From: Linnemannia elongata
Lineage: Eukaryota; Mortierellomycota; Mortierellomycetes; Mortierellales; Mortierellaceae
Direction: 5' to 3'
DNA: 64,000 nucleotides
Assembly: GCA_036320915.1 (NCBI GenBank)
Contig: JAXBDG010000011.1
Location: forward strand, 642,501-706,500
The translations under genes were made by a program, and so were the position numbers. Under the pieces are notes generated by a model that saw only the letters and a program-made list of their open reading frames with translations, made no database searches and was not told where the DNA came from. This document shows positions 45,401 to 55,127 of the stretch, one piece after another (the first letter of the stretch is position 1; each line of letters starts with the position of its first letter).

Positions 45401-46926
45401 AATGTCTGCGGGCTGAGACGTTTAACCCCAGGGATTGGCACAACAAGGTTTATGTCCTGAAGGGCTCGATCCGGACAAATGGACGTCTGCTGCAGCTGCT
45501 GGCCTACAAGCTGAAGGAACTCCAGTCTGTTCGGTACCGTCGTATTCCCGAGAACAAGGCCCCAAACCCACTCCTTACGACCATTGGTGGTATAAACCGT
45601 TATCTGACCGAAGCTCGAAATGTCTTCTTCTCAGCTGCTGATGTGGAGAATCTGTTGGCTACTGATCCCAGTCAGGTCACGGTGTTGTCACTTGATTTGG
45701 ATACCTCCTGCATCGTTGGTGCCACCGCTTCGTTCCCACCTGGCCAAAGCCCTACCACGTTGGCGCGTCCCCTGTGTCAGGATGGCGGCCAAAAGAAGAG
45801 GAAGAAGAAGGGAAGGCGTGCCAAGCTGAAGCCTGGTGATAGAAAGCGGCAGAGGAAGAGGCAGAAGGCGCGCAAGCTGGGCGGGCGGTCTCTGGCGATT
45901 CGATGCTTTGATCTGGTGGTCAAGCGAAAGGCCGTGTCGCGGCCCACAGACAGCTTTTCCAACTGGCTCGAGGACCGGCGGGAGAACACCATTGGACCAT
46001 CTACCGGCAGAACTATTCAGAAGATTGAAACCGCCCTACCGCCTCTCAAGGGAGAGGGTGCCTCGTTTTGCGAGTATGTAGCAATGCGTCGAGCGTCGGA
46101 GGAAGACCTGGACACCTTTTACAACAACACCAACTTCTGGAAGCACAAATGGGATTCCAACATTTGCCGAAAGGAAGAGTACTACAAGGTTGCTGAGGGT
46201 TTGCTAAACATGATTGGTGGATCTGTCGGTAGGCCGAGATTGCCACACCAAAACGTCGTGATCGCGATTGGGCTAGCCAAGTTCACTGCTGTTCATAGCC
46301 CACCAGCCCTCGATGGCACGTTCCAGGCGTTTTTCATCAGTCTGGTAGGGCATACTGTTGCAACGACTGTTCAGCAAGGTCATTTCTTTACAGGGACATG
46401 CTAATGTTGCTTTTATTTTTTTTTTGTCTTGACTTAGGCTCGTTCGTTGGGCTACCTTGTGGTTGGAATCAACGAATATTATTCCTCCAAACGATGCCCT
46501 CGCTGCCATGCATTTGTCTGTGCGACGTCGGACTGGCGGACCCTTTATTGCACAACTTGCAAACGGTTCCTTCAGCGAGATGTTATGGCCTCCGAAAACA
46601 TGAACAATGCAATCAAGGGTCACCTGATCCACCAGCAGCGGCCGCACTACCTTCAGCCTCGGCGTCAAGACGGATCTTACCCGTGGATGGATGTTGCTGC
46701 TGGTGACGGTAGTGGGGGTGGAGGAGGAGAAGCAGCTGGACCATCGGCTGTGGCCATGGACAGCAATGGAGACGAAGCAGGTGGTGGTGGTGGCGGAGGG
46801 GCAGTAACAGCCAGAAAGAGGCGCGCCGCTTCGATCGTCTCAGTCGAGGTCCCCGACACCGGCATCTATCCCATGACTGACGCCCTCAGTTCTTCGTCCA
46901 GCCACATGGGGAAAAAAGCGAAATGA
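42427..46926 (+). CDS. FEN1/XPG-like nuclease fused to a Fanzor (TnpB-like) RuvC module
   Basis: Five exons (42427-43210, 43308-43602, 43719-44853, 44962-46344, 46438-46926) join in phase to 1361 codons. Residues 1 to about 330 are an XPG/FEN1-type flap endonuclease opening MGLKGFYPWLRKK. The metal-binding acids are in place: D37 (IRVDVLS), D81 (YVDGAP, then Lys/Arg), E166 and D168 (TEADID), D185 and D187 (TQDSDF) and D238 in the helix-turn-helix region. A basic and Gln-rich linker and an acidic repeat (EDEGDEDA, five units) follow. The C-terminus is TnpB/Fanzor-like. RuvC-I is VLSLDLD (D983) and a very basic insertion spans 1016-1044. RuvC-II is VIAIGLAKF, without the TnpB glutamate (E1212 in GINEYY is a candidate substitute). 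The zinc ribbon is C1219/C1222 and C1237/C1240, and RuvC-III is QRDVMASENM (D1247). This predicts a nuclear DNA endonuclease, possibly RNA-guided and transposon-derived. The fused architecture is unfamiliar to me. Confidence 0.85.
44464..44583 (+). repeat. 24-bp coding minisatellite, five units
   Basis: Five tandem 24-base units inside the third exon of the fusion gene encode variants of the octapeptide EDEGDEDA. The units differ by a few substitutions and no frame change, so the array is in-frame and likely length-variable. Confidence 0.85.
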
Positions 46927-47006
46927 CCATAGCAGTTTCACAATGTAGGATGCTCCATAGCGTCTGTAGTTAGATATACATGCCTGTATGCATGTTCCAT
47001 AGTGTA

Positions 47007-47098
47007 GGGTCACGTGAGCTCGGCTACTTCATCGTGGCCGAGGCGCAGCGATTACTCACCTCGGTGACGTAATTTAAGCGCCAATTGTTCTGTGACCC
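47007..47098 (+). ncRNA. Nested inverted repeats downstream of the fusion gene (candidate structured RNA)
   Basis: Beginning 80 bases after the stop codon, three nested complementary pairs occur: GTCAC (47009-47013) with GTGAC (47064-47068), GTGAG (47014-47018) with CTCAC (47055-47059), and CTCGGC (47019-47024) with GCCGAG (47037-47042) around a 12-base loop. GGGTCAC (47007-47013) can alternatively pair with GTGACCC (47092-47098). Guide RNAs of TnpB and Fanzor genes typically lie at or just beyond the 3' end of the gene, so this is a candidate. The same block contains TCACGTGA (47010-47017) and TGACGTAA (47065-47072), typical bHLH and bZIP sites, so it may simply be promoter DNA of the gene at 47804. 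Confidence 0.3.
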
Positions 47099-47803
47099 GG
47101 CGCGACCCGCGGTTTATCTCCTGGATCTGCCTTTCTTCGCTAGATGCATGCATTTTGCAGAAATAGAGGTATTATTGCCGGAGCTTATGGTAGCCAGGCA
47201 GGTGATGGTTGCAGACAAGCAGCGACTGCAAGTCAACGTCTAGTATGTGATATTAGGTAAGTATCTGTTAAGGGTCATCACTTGAATCAGATTTACCTCA
47301 ACTCGCGTTGTCCAAAAGAAGGTGCACCAGCCTGAACCCTATCGATAATGGCGAAGAGAAGACACTGGCATCAATGCTTGGTTCAATGCCTGTTCTCTTG
47401 AACGCCTCTGTGCCCAGTCCTATCTGATACTCCACGTGCGGGCTCGAGGATTATCTTCCACCAACATGTACAGTACATATACAGTGACGCAAGGTCCGAT
47501 GTTGTGACAACTGTCTTGTTACCCCTGGGAGTGAGAGCACAAGGATACCCGCACGTTTATCGACTCGGAGCAGGAGCAGTGGCCACTTCCTCGTTTAATT
47601 ACTTTTGCCTCCTAAAAATAGTCCCTTTGGAGTGACCACAGTACCCAAACAACAACAAAAACTGTCCATCCATTCGCCTCTTCCTTGTTCTTCTTTCAGT
47701 CTCAACTTTTCACTTACACCATTCTGCAAACACATTCGCATTCACATCGACATCCTCACCCATCCACTCACTCTTTCGCCTAAACACTAATTCACATTCG
47801 ACA
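47099..47803. other. Intergenic region upstream of the secreted protein
   Basis: No coding segment is recognised. It must contain the promoter of the gene at 47804 and, if the fusion gene is mobile, possibly its right end, but no terminal inverted repeat or target-site duplication could be found by eye. Confidence 0.4.
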
Positions 47804-48445
47804 ATGGCCGCATTCTTCAAGAGGCTGAGACTCACAGCCCTACTCGTCATCATCCTCTCCCTCTTCATCCTCACCGTCGCCGCACAGGTCACACCTGACC
47901 CCACCACTGCCGAACCCACCCCTACTCCCGATCCCTCCCCTGAAGTCACACCCTCACCTACCGACACCCCATCCCCAAGCGAAACTGTTTCTGGTATCCC
48001 CACATCTACCAGCACCGTACCAGTCGCCCCCACCTCAACCCCAACGCCCGTCTTCACGACCTCAACCGACTGTATAGTTTGCAAGCCTGACTACAACATC
48101 ATCAGCACCTGTGTCCAGAGAATCCCCAAGACCGCCAACCTGACCATGATCACCCAGGTGCTGCCCTTCTACCAATGCATCTGCCCGGGCAACATGATCG
48201 AAGCTCTTCAGCACTGCAGTACCTGTCTCCGCTCGTCTGGCCAGCTCAATTTCCTTGTGCCTACACTGTACAATGTCACCAACCAGCAGGTCAAGGCCAT
48301 GAGGGAGGTTTGCAATACTACTGCCAATGGTACGCAGACACCTAACGGGGTTTCTGGAAGCCGTTTGGAGCAATTGATGGCATCGGCTAGTTGGGGTGCT
48401 GTTCTGTCTGTTGTTGTCATTGTTGTCTCCCTCGGAGGAATGTAG
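47804..48445 (+). CDS. Secreted, probably GPI-anchored Cys-rich protein
   Basis: A single-exon gene of 213 codons. Residues 1 to about 27 are a signal peptide (RLRLTALLVIILSLFILTVA). Residues about 30-85 are a Pro/Thr/Ser-rich stalk typical of O-glycosylated wall proteins. A domain of about 90 residues follows with eight cysteines (CIVC, STC, YQCIC, HCSTC, VC) and NxT/S sites. The C-terminus is hydrophobic (VLSVVVIVVSLGGM) after a Ser/Ala-rich stretch, consistent with a GPI-anchor signal. It is probably a cell-wall or plasma-membrane surface protein of unknown role; the cysteine spacing does not match CFEM. Confidence 0.82.
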   Translation: MAAFFKRLRLTALLVIILSLFILTVAAQVTPDPTTAEPTPTPDPSPEVTPSPTDTPSPSETVSGIPTSTSTVPVAPTSTPTPVFTTSTDCIVCKPDYNIISTCVQRIPKTANLTMITQVLPFYQCICPGNMIEALQHCSTCLRSSGQLNFLVPTLYNVTNQQVKAMREVCNTTANGTQTPNGVSGSRLEQLMASASWGAVLSVVVIVVSLGGM

Positions 48446-49060
48446 ACCTTTTATCGTTTTCTATTCACAACGCATGTTTATTACCACAATAGAGCTCATT
48501 TTTTGTACCATTACCCGACATGTTGTTTCTTTTGCATATATGGTTGTTTGAAGGATGATTTCAACGAGGACACTGTGTTTTCATGACCACAGGAGTAAAG
48601 CTGTGAAATGAAGCAACTCCATGGCAATGGCATATTGTCGGTATCAAAGGGACAGGTGTGCCTGACAGTCGCCCCTTCGCCTTCTGATTAGAGTGGTTCA
48701 ACCCCTGTCATCGAGAATCGCGTCACAGCTCAAAAAAAAAAGCCACTCCACTTTTCACTTTCCTCAAGGTTCGCCTTCAGAAAACAGGAAAAAGATCCCT
48801 TTCCCTGCTCTCCATGGGGTCATTCTCTTTTTCTCTCTTTACCCTCCTCTTGCCCATTCATCACATCCTTCCTTTCTTGCAGCACACACCCTCCTACTTC
48901 AAGTACTTGGAGCCACTCTTCTTCTTTACTTTTTAACTCCCTGACACAGGACACAGACGTTACCAACTTCCCTCACACTTACTGCTGAACAAGAAAGAAA
49001 AAACACGACACGGTTGCATAAACAAGAGCGAGGAATAAGGAACGATATATTACAACCATC
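48446..49060. other. Intergenic region with C/T-rich leader
   Basis: The first 300 bases are the 3' flank of the secreted-protein gene. From about 48740 to 49060 the sequence is C/T-rich and reads as promoter and leader of the MIT-RasGEF gene. No other feature is recognised. Confidence 0.5.
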
Positions 49061-52000
49061 ATGACCTTGGACAGGGAGCGAGACCTCTCCAAGTATGCCA
49101 CCCTGCTGACTGCAGCTAAGGCAGAACAGGACCGAGGCGACCTCAAGGTATCATTTTTCCTCCGTTTTGCGTCTCCTCTTTTTCACCGTGATAGCATGCT
49201 ATGCGTTCAATGCCAAGAATCTGAAGTGGAAAGAGTTACGTTGCTGATTCTCTCTCAAATACACTTTTCATTGCGATAATAAGGCCGCCTATGCGACGTA
49301 TCTGGAGGCACACGGGATCATCATTCACATCATCAGTTCAAATGTCGTTTTCAAAGACAAAGGTATTTTTTATCCATCCCCTGCTTGCCCTTCTTGAAGG
49401 TTGACAACGGTTACTAAAATATCAATGAGCTAAAAAACAAAAAGATTTGAGCACTCACATCTCCTCCTCCTCCTCCCATGTATTTGAATATCGTTCCGTT
49501 TGTTACTTAAAAAAAAGACTCGCTCGAGTCTGCACCTGGCAATTATATCCAACTACTCGCCCACGCACAAGAGATCCTTCGCAGACTCAAGGATATCATC
49601 GATCTCTCCAAGAGCCATGAATCATTTTCCTCCTCTTCACTCGCTCTCCCAACCTCGACCAGCAGTGCAAAGTCGTCCAAACCATCATCGATCTCGCCGC
49701 TTATCCGGCCAGGACTGGGACCCTCTCGGCCCTCTCAACGCTCCGTCGCAACGACCACCACGACCATGACACAGAACTACAAGCGAACCAGGAAGAATAT
49801 ACCAATGATACCCATCTCACCCCTGACCAAGCAGTCGCTCTTGCATTCCTATGCGCTCTCGCAGGTCACTCAGAAATTGGAGCAGGCGAAACATGGGTCA
49901 AGTCCTCAACAACAGCAACATCATCAACAGTCAGGAGCTGGGAGCCCATCTCTTTCTGCCAACAGAGACCTTGCGCACCTGCGACGTTTGATCGAGGATG
50001 TTCGTATCCAGCGTGCCAAGCTCGACACCGTCAGCCTTCAAATCCAGTCTGTCGCCTCCTCGACCATCACTTCTTGGGACCCCGACACCATCGCCAAACA
50101 ATTGACCATCATCGACACCCTGATTTTCAAGGACGTCGCCATCCCTCGAGACCTCGTTCGCGCTGGTCGTCACCACCATAACTCGCGTGCTCAAAACTGC
50201 ATTGACTTTGAAAACTATATCGCCCACAGTTTCGCCCACCTCTTGCTCCTCGAATGGATCGCTGTTCGCCAAGCCTCCCCAGCAACCAGTCCGTCCGCAT
50301 CCAAGAGCCACAATCATGCTCCCGTCAATGCTGTTGCTCACACGATCAGGATTGCCCACATCCTCCTTCACGTTTACAGGAACTTTAATGGCTTCAGGGC
50401 GCTCATGAGGGCGCTGACGAGTCCCGAGATCAAACGGATGCACAAATTGTGGTCGGGTGTCCCCTCCAAGACCAAGGATACCTACCGTCGACTGGTAGCC
50501 ATTTACCAGGATCAGGCTGAGCAAGGAGGCTACAAGGGGGCCTTGATCCAAAAACTGGATGCGTTTCAGGATGTTGGTCGGGACGCCATGGTCGCTATCC
50601 CCTGGATGCGGTACCACCAGGATGAGGTCAAATCGATCATCCAGTCGTACCTCACAGGTCAGGAGTCTTCTGGTGGATCAACCGACATTGTGTTGTCAGC
50701 ACCAGGAGCCAGGAAGCTCTCGGCCGTCACAGCCTTGCTTCTGCAATGCAGATCCAACGACCCCGGAAACTTTGACCGTCAGGAGACAGACTCTCGGTCA
50801 GGACCCGTATCGCACACCAAACACCGTGAGCCCGTCCAGGTCGATGGCCTGAAAACACCTCTGAGCCCTGTCTGGGATTTGATCTCTCTTGGCGCTGGCG
50901 ATGTCACTCTCCATCATTGGCTGTTGTCGCGCCCGTTCCTCAACAAGCAGCAGCTCATTGACGAGAGTTTGGAGATTGAACCGCTTTTCAACGGCGAGGA
51001 ACTCCCTGTCTTTGAGACCTCCATGGACCTGGACGAAAGCGACGACTCAGCGTCATTGGCGGGCGATATCGACCAGGACGAATCGTTTGAGCAAGTCATT
51101 CAACCGGAACACGACTTGGAACCTTCCTCGGCACCTTTGACGCCAACTCAGCGTTCAGCCAGGCCTGCTTGGACCCGGACCCCGGTATCAGAGTCAGAAG
51201 TGAACGACATTATGAATGAGCTCTTAAACGATGACACCAGTGACAGCAGAGGGCTCTTTGGCGACTTGGACGACGATGATGACAACAAAGACAGCACCAG
51301 CCCCAGCGGAAGCAGTCGACCTGGATTGACAAGGGGAGCCAGCGGATCATCAGTCACCAAATCTCCTCAACGCACCCGAGATGTTTTCGAGTTTTTGGGC
51401 ATTCAGCCAGAGGATGCCTCGGATGATAATGATGAAACCGGCGGAGATCTGGGCGCCTCAACAAGCAGCGGCTTCAAAAACAAAGGAAAGGCATTGTGGA
51501 GCGGCGACGATGATGACGAGCTCGATAGTCTGATGGCCAAGGTGAAGGGCCTCGTCCATGAATCCAAGGCGTTCGCGCAGGATGTTGAGAGCAAACCTGA
51601 TTCAGTCAAGTCACCTCAGGATGACTTTGACAATGATCCATGGGGCAAGGATGACGACGACGACGACAACCCCTACAGCTCTGGAAAGAAGTTTGAGCCA
51701 TTCCAGCAAGGTAACGAGGAGGACGAGTGGGGTGTTGGTGATAGCCCAGCAGCTCCTGTCGCCACGTCGACTCCAAGTGAACCTGCTCCTTCAGAATTGT
51801 CTTCTCTGGACGCTCTGAGGAAGCAGTTCGCCAGCCTTGGTCCTGTACCCGTTTCAGACGATATCGCGGACGACTCCCTCTCGCCCAAGTCTGAACCAAG
51901 AGCAGACAATAACAGCAAGGATGATCAGGACGCCATCAAAACCGTCTCCATTCCCACTGGTGACGCACCAGTCGGTGCCGAGTTCGCTTTATCTCCGCAT

Positions 52001-53622
52001 TCCACTTCTGGACCAGGATCAGCCGCCGCCTCGCCCCCCGCTTCGAGTTCTGCCTCAAACCCCTTTGCACCCTTTATGATCACCAAGCCCGCTGGATCTG
52101 GAGATTCGCATTCGCCACCCCATGTAATCGGGAAGGCACGGAAACGCAAGATCCTTGTCGACCGGTCAGGACATACCAACCACGATCCCGCTGCCGAAGA
52201 AGCAGGAGCAGGAGCAAGTTCTGGTTTCCCGGGCGACAAGACCCCTACAGCATTGAGTCCTCCCAGACAAGTCGTTGGTCCTCTTTCACCTCTAGAGGCG
52301 TCGGATGAGACTATGGCTGCGATTGCTGCCAAGGCAAAGATGTCTCTGGCTGGATTCTTGAGCGGATCCCATCCTTCTGTCACTGATTCTGAGAACAAAG
52401 ACAGTCCTCAGGACCACGATGCTGTTGATTCCCCAGCTTCCAAGAGTGCAACCAGTGGAGAAAGTGGAAGTGGTAGTACCGATGAAGTTGCGTCCGTGAG
52501 CATCCAAGAGCTTGACAAGGTAAACATATATATTTCTGCAATTGGTTATTTCGCTATTTTCTCGTGCTGTGTGCGACATATGAATCTCTTTAATATAGAG
52601 ACGACTGGACGAGTAACAACGAACCCACCTCCTGGAACCACCTGAACCAATTCATCGCCTAGACAATTTCCAATAGCTCACTGCCCTCTTTCGGAGTATC
52701 GACGTCAAGTTTACCCTCACTGTCGACGACAGCAGCGACGATGACGACGACGGCAACGAGTACAGCAACAACGCACACAACAAAGACGATGAAGACGAGT
52801 TCTCGTGCAGCAGTAGCCGATTCCGAACCCAAGGTGGTGTTTCAATTGGGGCCCAACCTCTTCGAGGGCACCCATGACGAGGCTGCGTCGCTGATTTCTC
52901 CCACCACCTCAAAGGAATCTGCCGTCGATGCAGCCAATATTCCCACCAACGAGGATGATGAGTATTCCTCTATTCATTCGCAACAGCGTCAGGAGGAGAC
53001 TGGAGAACCCAGCTGTGCCGACAGCCACGCGGAGGAGGAAAGGAGCAAAAGCCCTCGCTCTGACCACGAGGGCACTGGAGGTCCAGGAGGAGAGTCTGGA
53101 TCGTTGGATAGTCGTACGCGAGCGAATCGTCAGCGTCGTAGGATTGCGGGTGGGGTTATCTCATTACCGACGTCGTCCAAAACTTTGAGCTCTATGAAGT
53201 CGACCTCGTCACTTTCGAATGCCTTCAAGGAGACTTCTTCTTCGTCGGTAGCATCTGATGCTGTTCATCGTCCGGAAAGTAATATCCCTCATAAGGTGGA
53301 ACATGAGCATGAGCACGAGCACGAGCACGGGCACGAGCTGGAGCACGACCATGCGCATGAGCACGAGGATGGGCGGAATGAGTCACTGATGACTTCGGTG
53401 GCGATGGCCGAGAAGGAGGCTGAGGCCGGGGGTGACGATGGTGCCGAAGCAACAAGGGCGACGAAAAATGGAGATTTGGCGACTGAGGCGATGATGGTGG
53501 ATGTGGAGGCGGATGTTACTATCGACGAGGCAAATGCTTTACTCAAGTCACCTCCAGTGCCAGTAGCGAACATCGCAGCGCAGAAGGATGAGGATGACAC
53601 AGAGGAAGGAAAACGGCGATGA
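49061..53622 (+). CDS. MIT-domain RasGEF protein
   Basis: A guanine-nucleotide exchange factor for a Ras-like GTPase, probably recruited to endosomal membranes. Four exons (49061-49147, 49284-49362, 49518-52519, 52663-53622) join in phase to 1375 codons. Residues 1 to about 80 form a MIT-like three-helix domain (RDLSKYATLLTAAKAEQDRG, then AAYATYLEAHG and YIQLLAHAQEILRRLKDII). A catalytic Cdc25-type RasGEF domain spans about 240-430, with AKQLTIIDTLIFKDVAIP, FENYIAHSFAHLLLLEWI, HILLHVYRNFNGFRALMRAL and MHKLWSGVPSKTKDTYRRL. The long remainder is disordered, with acidic Ser/Asp-rich tracts and a His/Glu repeat (bases about 53305-53370). The last junction has two possible acceptors (52661-52662 and 52675-52676). 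The first is used here because it opens the long frame. Confidence 0.85.
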
Positions 53623-55127
53623 GAGCAGCAAAGATGCAATGAAAATAAAAATTAAAAAAAGCGCGTAGGTCGATCAACCATCTTTTTTAGACCCGAGACC
53701 CCTCAGCATGAAAGTCGCAGATATAGGCAACAAAGTGTTTAACAGGAATGAGATCTTACTGCTGCTTGAATTACAAAAGGGCTGATAGGAACGACAGAAA
53801 GAAAGAAAGCAAGAAGAAAGGAAGGAGGTTGGAGGGGCAAAAGGAGGAATGAAAGGGATGGACGAATGAAATGCCGTGGAAAGAGAACAGCAAGAAAAGG
53901 GGAAAAAAAGGTTTTGGGTGTGTCCATCCGTCAAGGAGAAGGTTAGAAGTAATGGACGATCAGGATACATGGGCTCTACATAGACCTTATAAGAGGTGGG
54001 GAACGAAAGGCGGATATTCCCCCATTTCAGAGCGCGAAAATTAAAAAAAAATGGGGTGGCAGTGGTTGGTGATTCCCTTAGGTTCCTTTGGTCCCTTTGG
54101 TCCCTTTTGGGCACCCTGCTTTATCATTCGTGCTCTAAGGTGAGCGTGTGTCGTCCGCCTCGGTCATCATGCGCTTAGCAGTTCTTTTTCACCTTAGTAG
54201 TATGCTTTCAATTGTTCACACTTCACCCATTCCTTTGTCGCTTCCCCTTTTCCCTTATTCCTTTTTCCCGGCACTTACACAGCTACCTTTTTTTAAGTTT
54301 TTAAGCAACAAGAACTCCTGGTGTACGCATTAACAATGCTCCGCATGCCCATGCGCTCTTCCTTCTCTTCCTTCTCATCCGTCTGATAATTATCACACCT
54401 TACTTTCTGTTTATCTTTCTCTCTTCCATCCTCACACTGCACTCTCTCCTTCTCCTTGTTTTTTTCCTGTAATTCTGTATGTCCCCTCCTTCGCTTTTGA
54501 CATTCATTCTCGACTCATTCCACTTACTCCCTCATTCACTTCATTCAAACACTCTCCTTTCTGCATTGCACTCATCTCACCTTCTACAACACCATACACC
54601 ATTCTCTTGTCGTTCTTTGTGTTCTTCCTCACGCCCCTGCTTCTATCGCCTACTGCATTAGCTCGATTTCTGACAGCCAACAACAACTACAACTTCGCGA
54701 CCTTTTATTTTCTGCTTACCACACACAGTCAACTAAACAACTTCCTTCAACACCCCTCAGATTGTACTCATGGACCCTTTGCATCCTCTCTTTTCTCTTT
54801 CCTAGTCAATTCGTCCTCTCTTTTTTCTTTTGTTTCTGTTGATCAGTCTTTGCATTGACGTTTTTTTTTTTCATTCATTCCATTCCTTACTTTTCCCCTT
54901 CAAGTTGTGTGTCTGTGCGCAACCCAAGCCCAAACTTCCCTCCGACTCTGTCGCACGAAAATTCAATTCGTGTCTGTCCAACTGCCCAAATTTTTTTTTT
55001 TTTCTTTCTCTCATTGTATGTTTCAGACCCTTCCTATCTCAATACCGTACGCCCGCCTGTCACCCCTTTGGCACTTTTCATCGCATCCAATTGTTCATCA
55101 GCGCATTTTCAAGGGTGAAGGGAGAGA
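53623..55127. other. Intergenic region, long C/T-rich leader of the K+ channel gene
   Basis: No gene is supported. From about 54180 to 55127 the plus strand is strongly pyrimidine-rich with T runs. It contains several ATGs with short frames, which suggests a long leader or promoter for the channel gene. Minus-strand frames at 53674-54114 are low complexity and are not accepted. Confidence 0.5.

Noticed and set aside
42427..46926. Two separate adjacent genes (a FEN1-like gene and a TnpB-like gene)
   Set aside because: All four introns have GT-AG borders and preserve phase, there is no stop or promoter-like spacer between the parts, and the linker is coding throughout. Only transcript data can settle it fully.
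41400..47700. Terminal inverted repeats or target-site duplication bounding the fusion gene
   Set aside because: Compared by eye at both flanks without a convincing match; short palindromes such as GTCAATTGAC (about 41437) have no partner on the right.
49500..49769. 89-codon plus-strand frame
   Set aside because: It overlaps the third RasGEF exon in a different frame; the in-phase frame encodes the last MIT helix.
53674..54114. 146-codon minus-strand frame
   Set aside because: It is Phe/Ser/Pro-rich from a purine-rich plus strand, with no homology sense; it looks like low-complexity flank.
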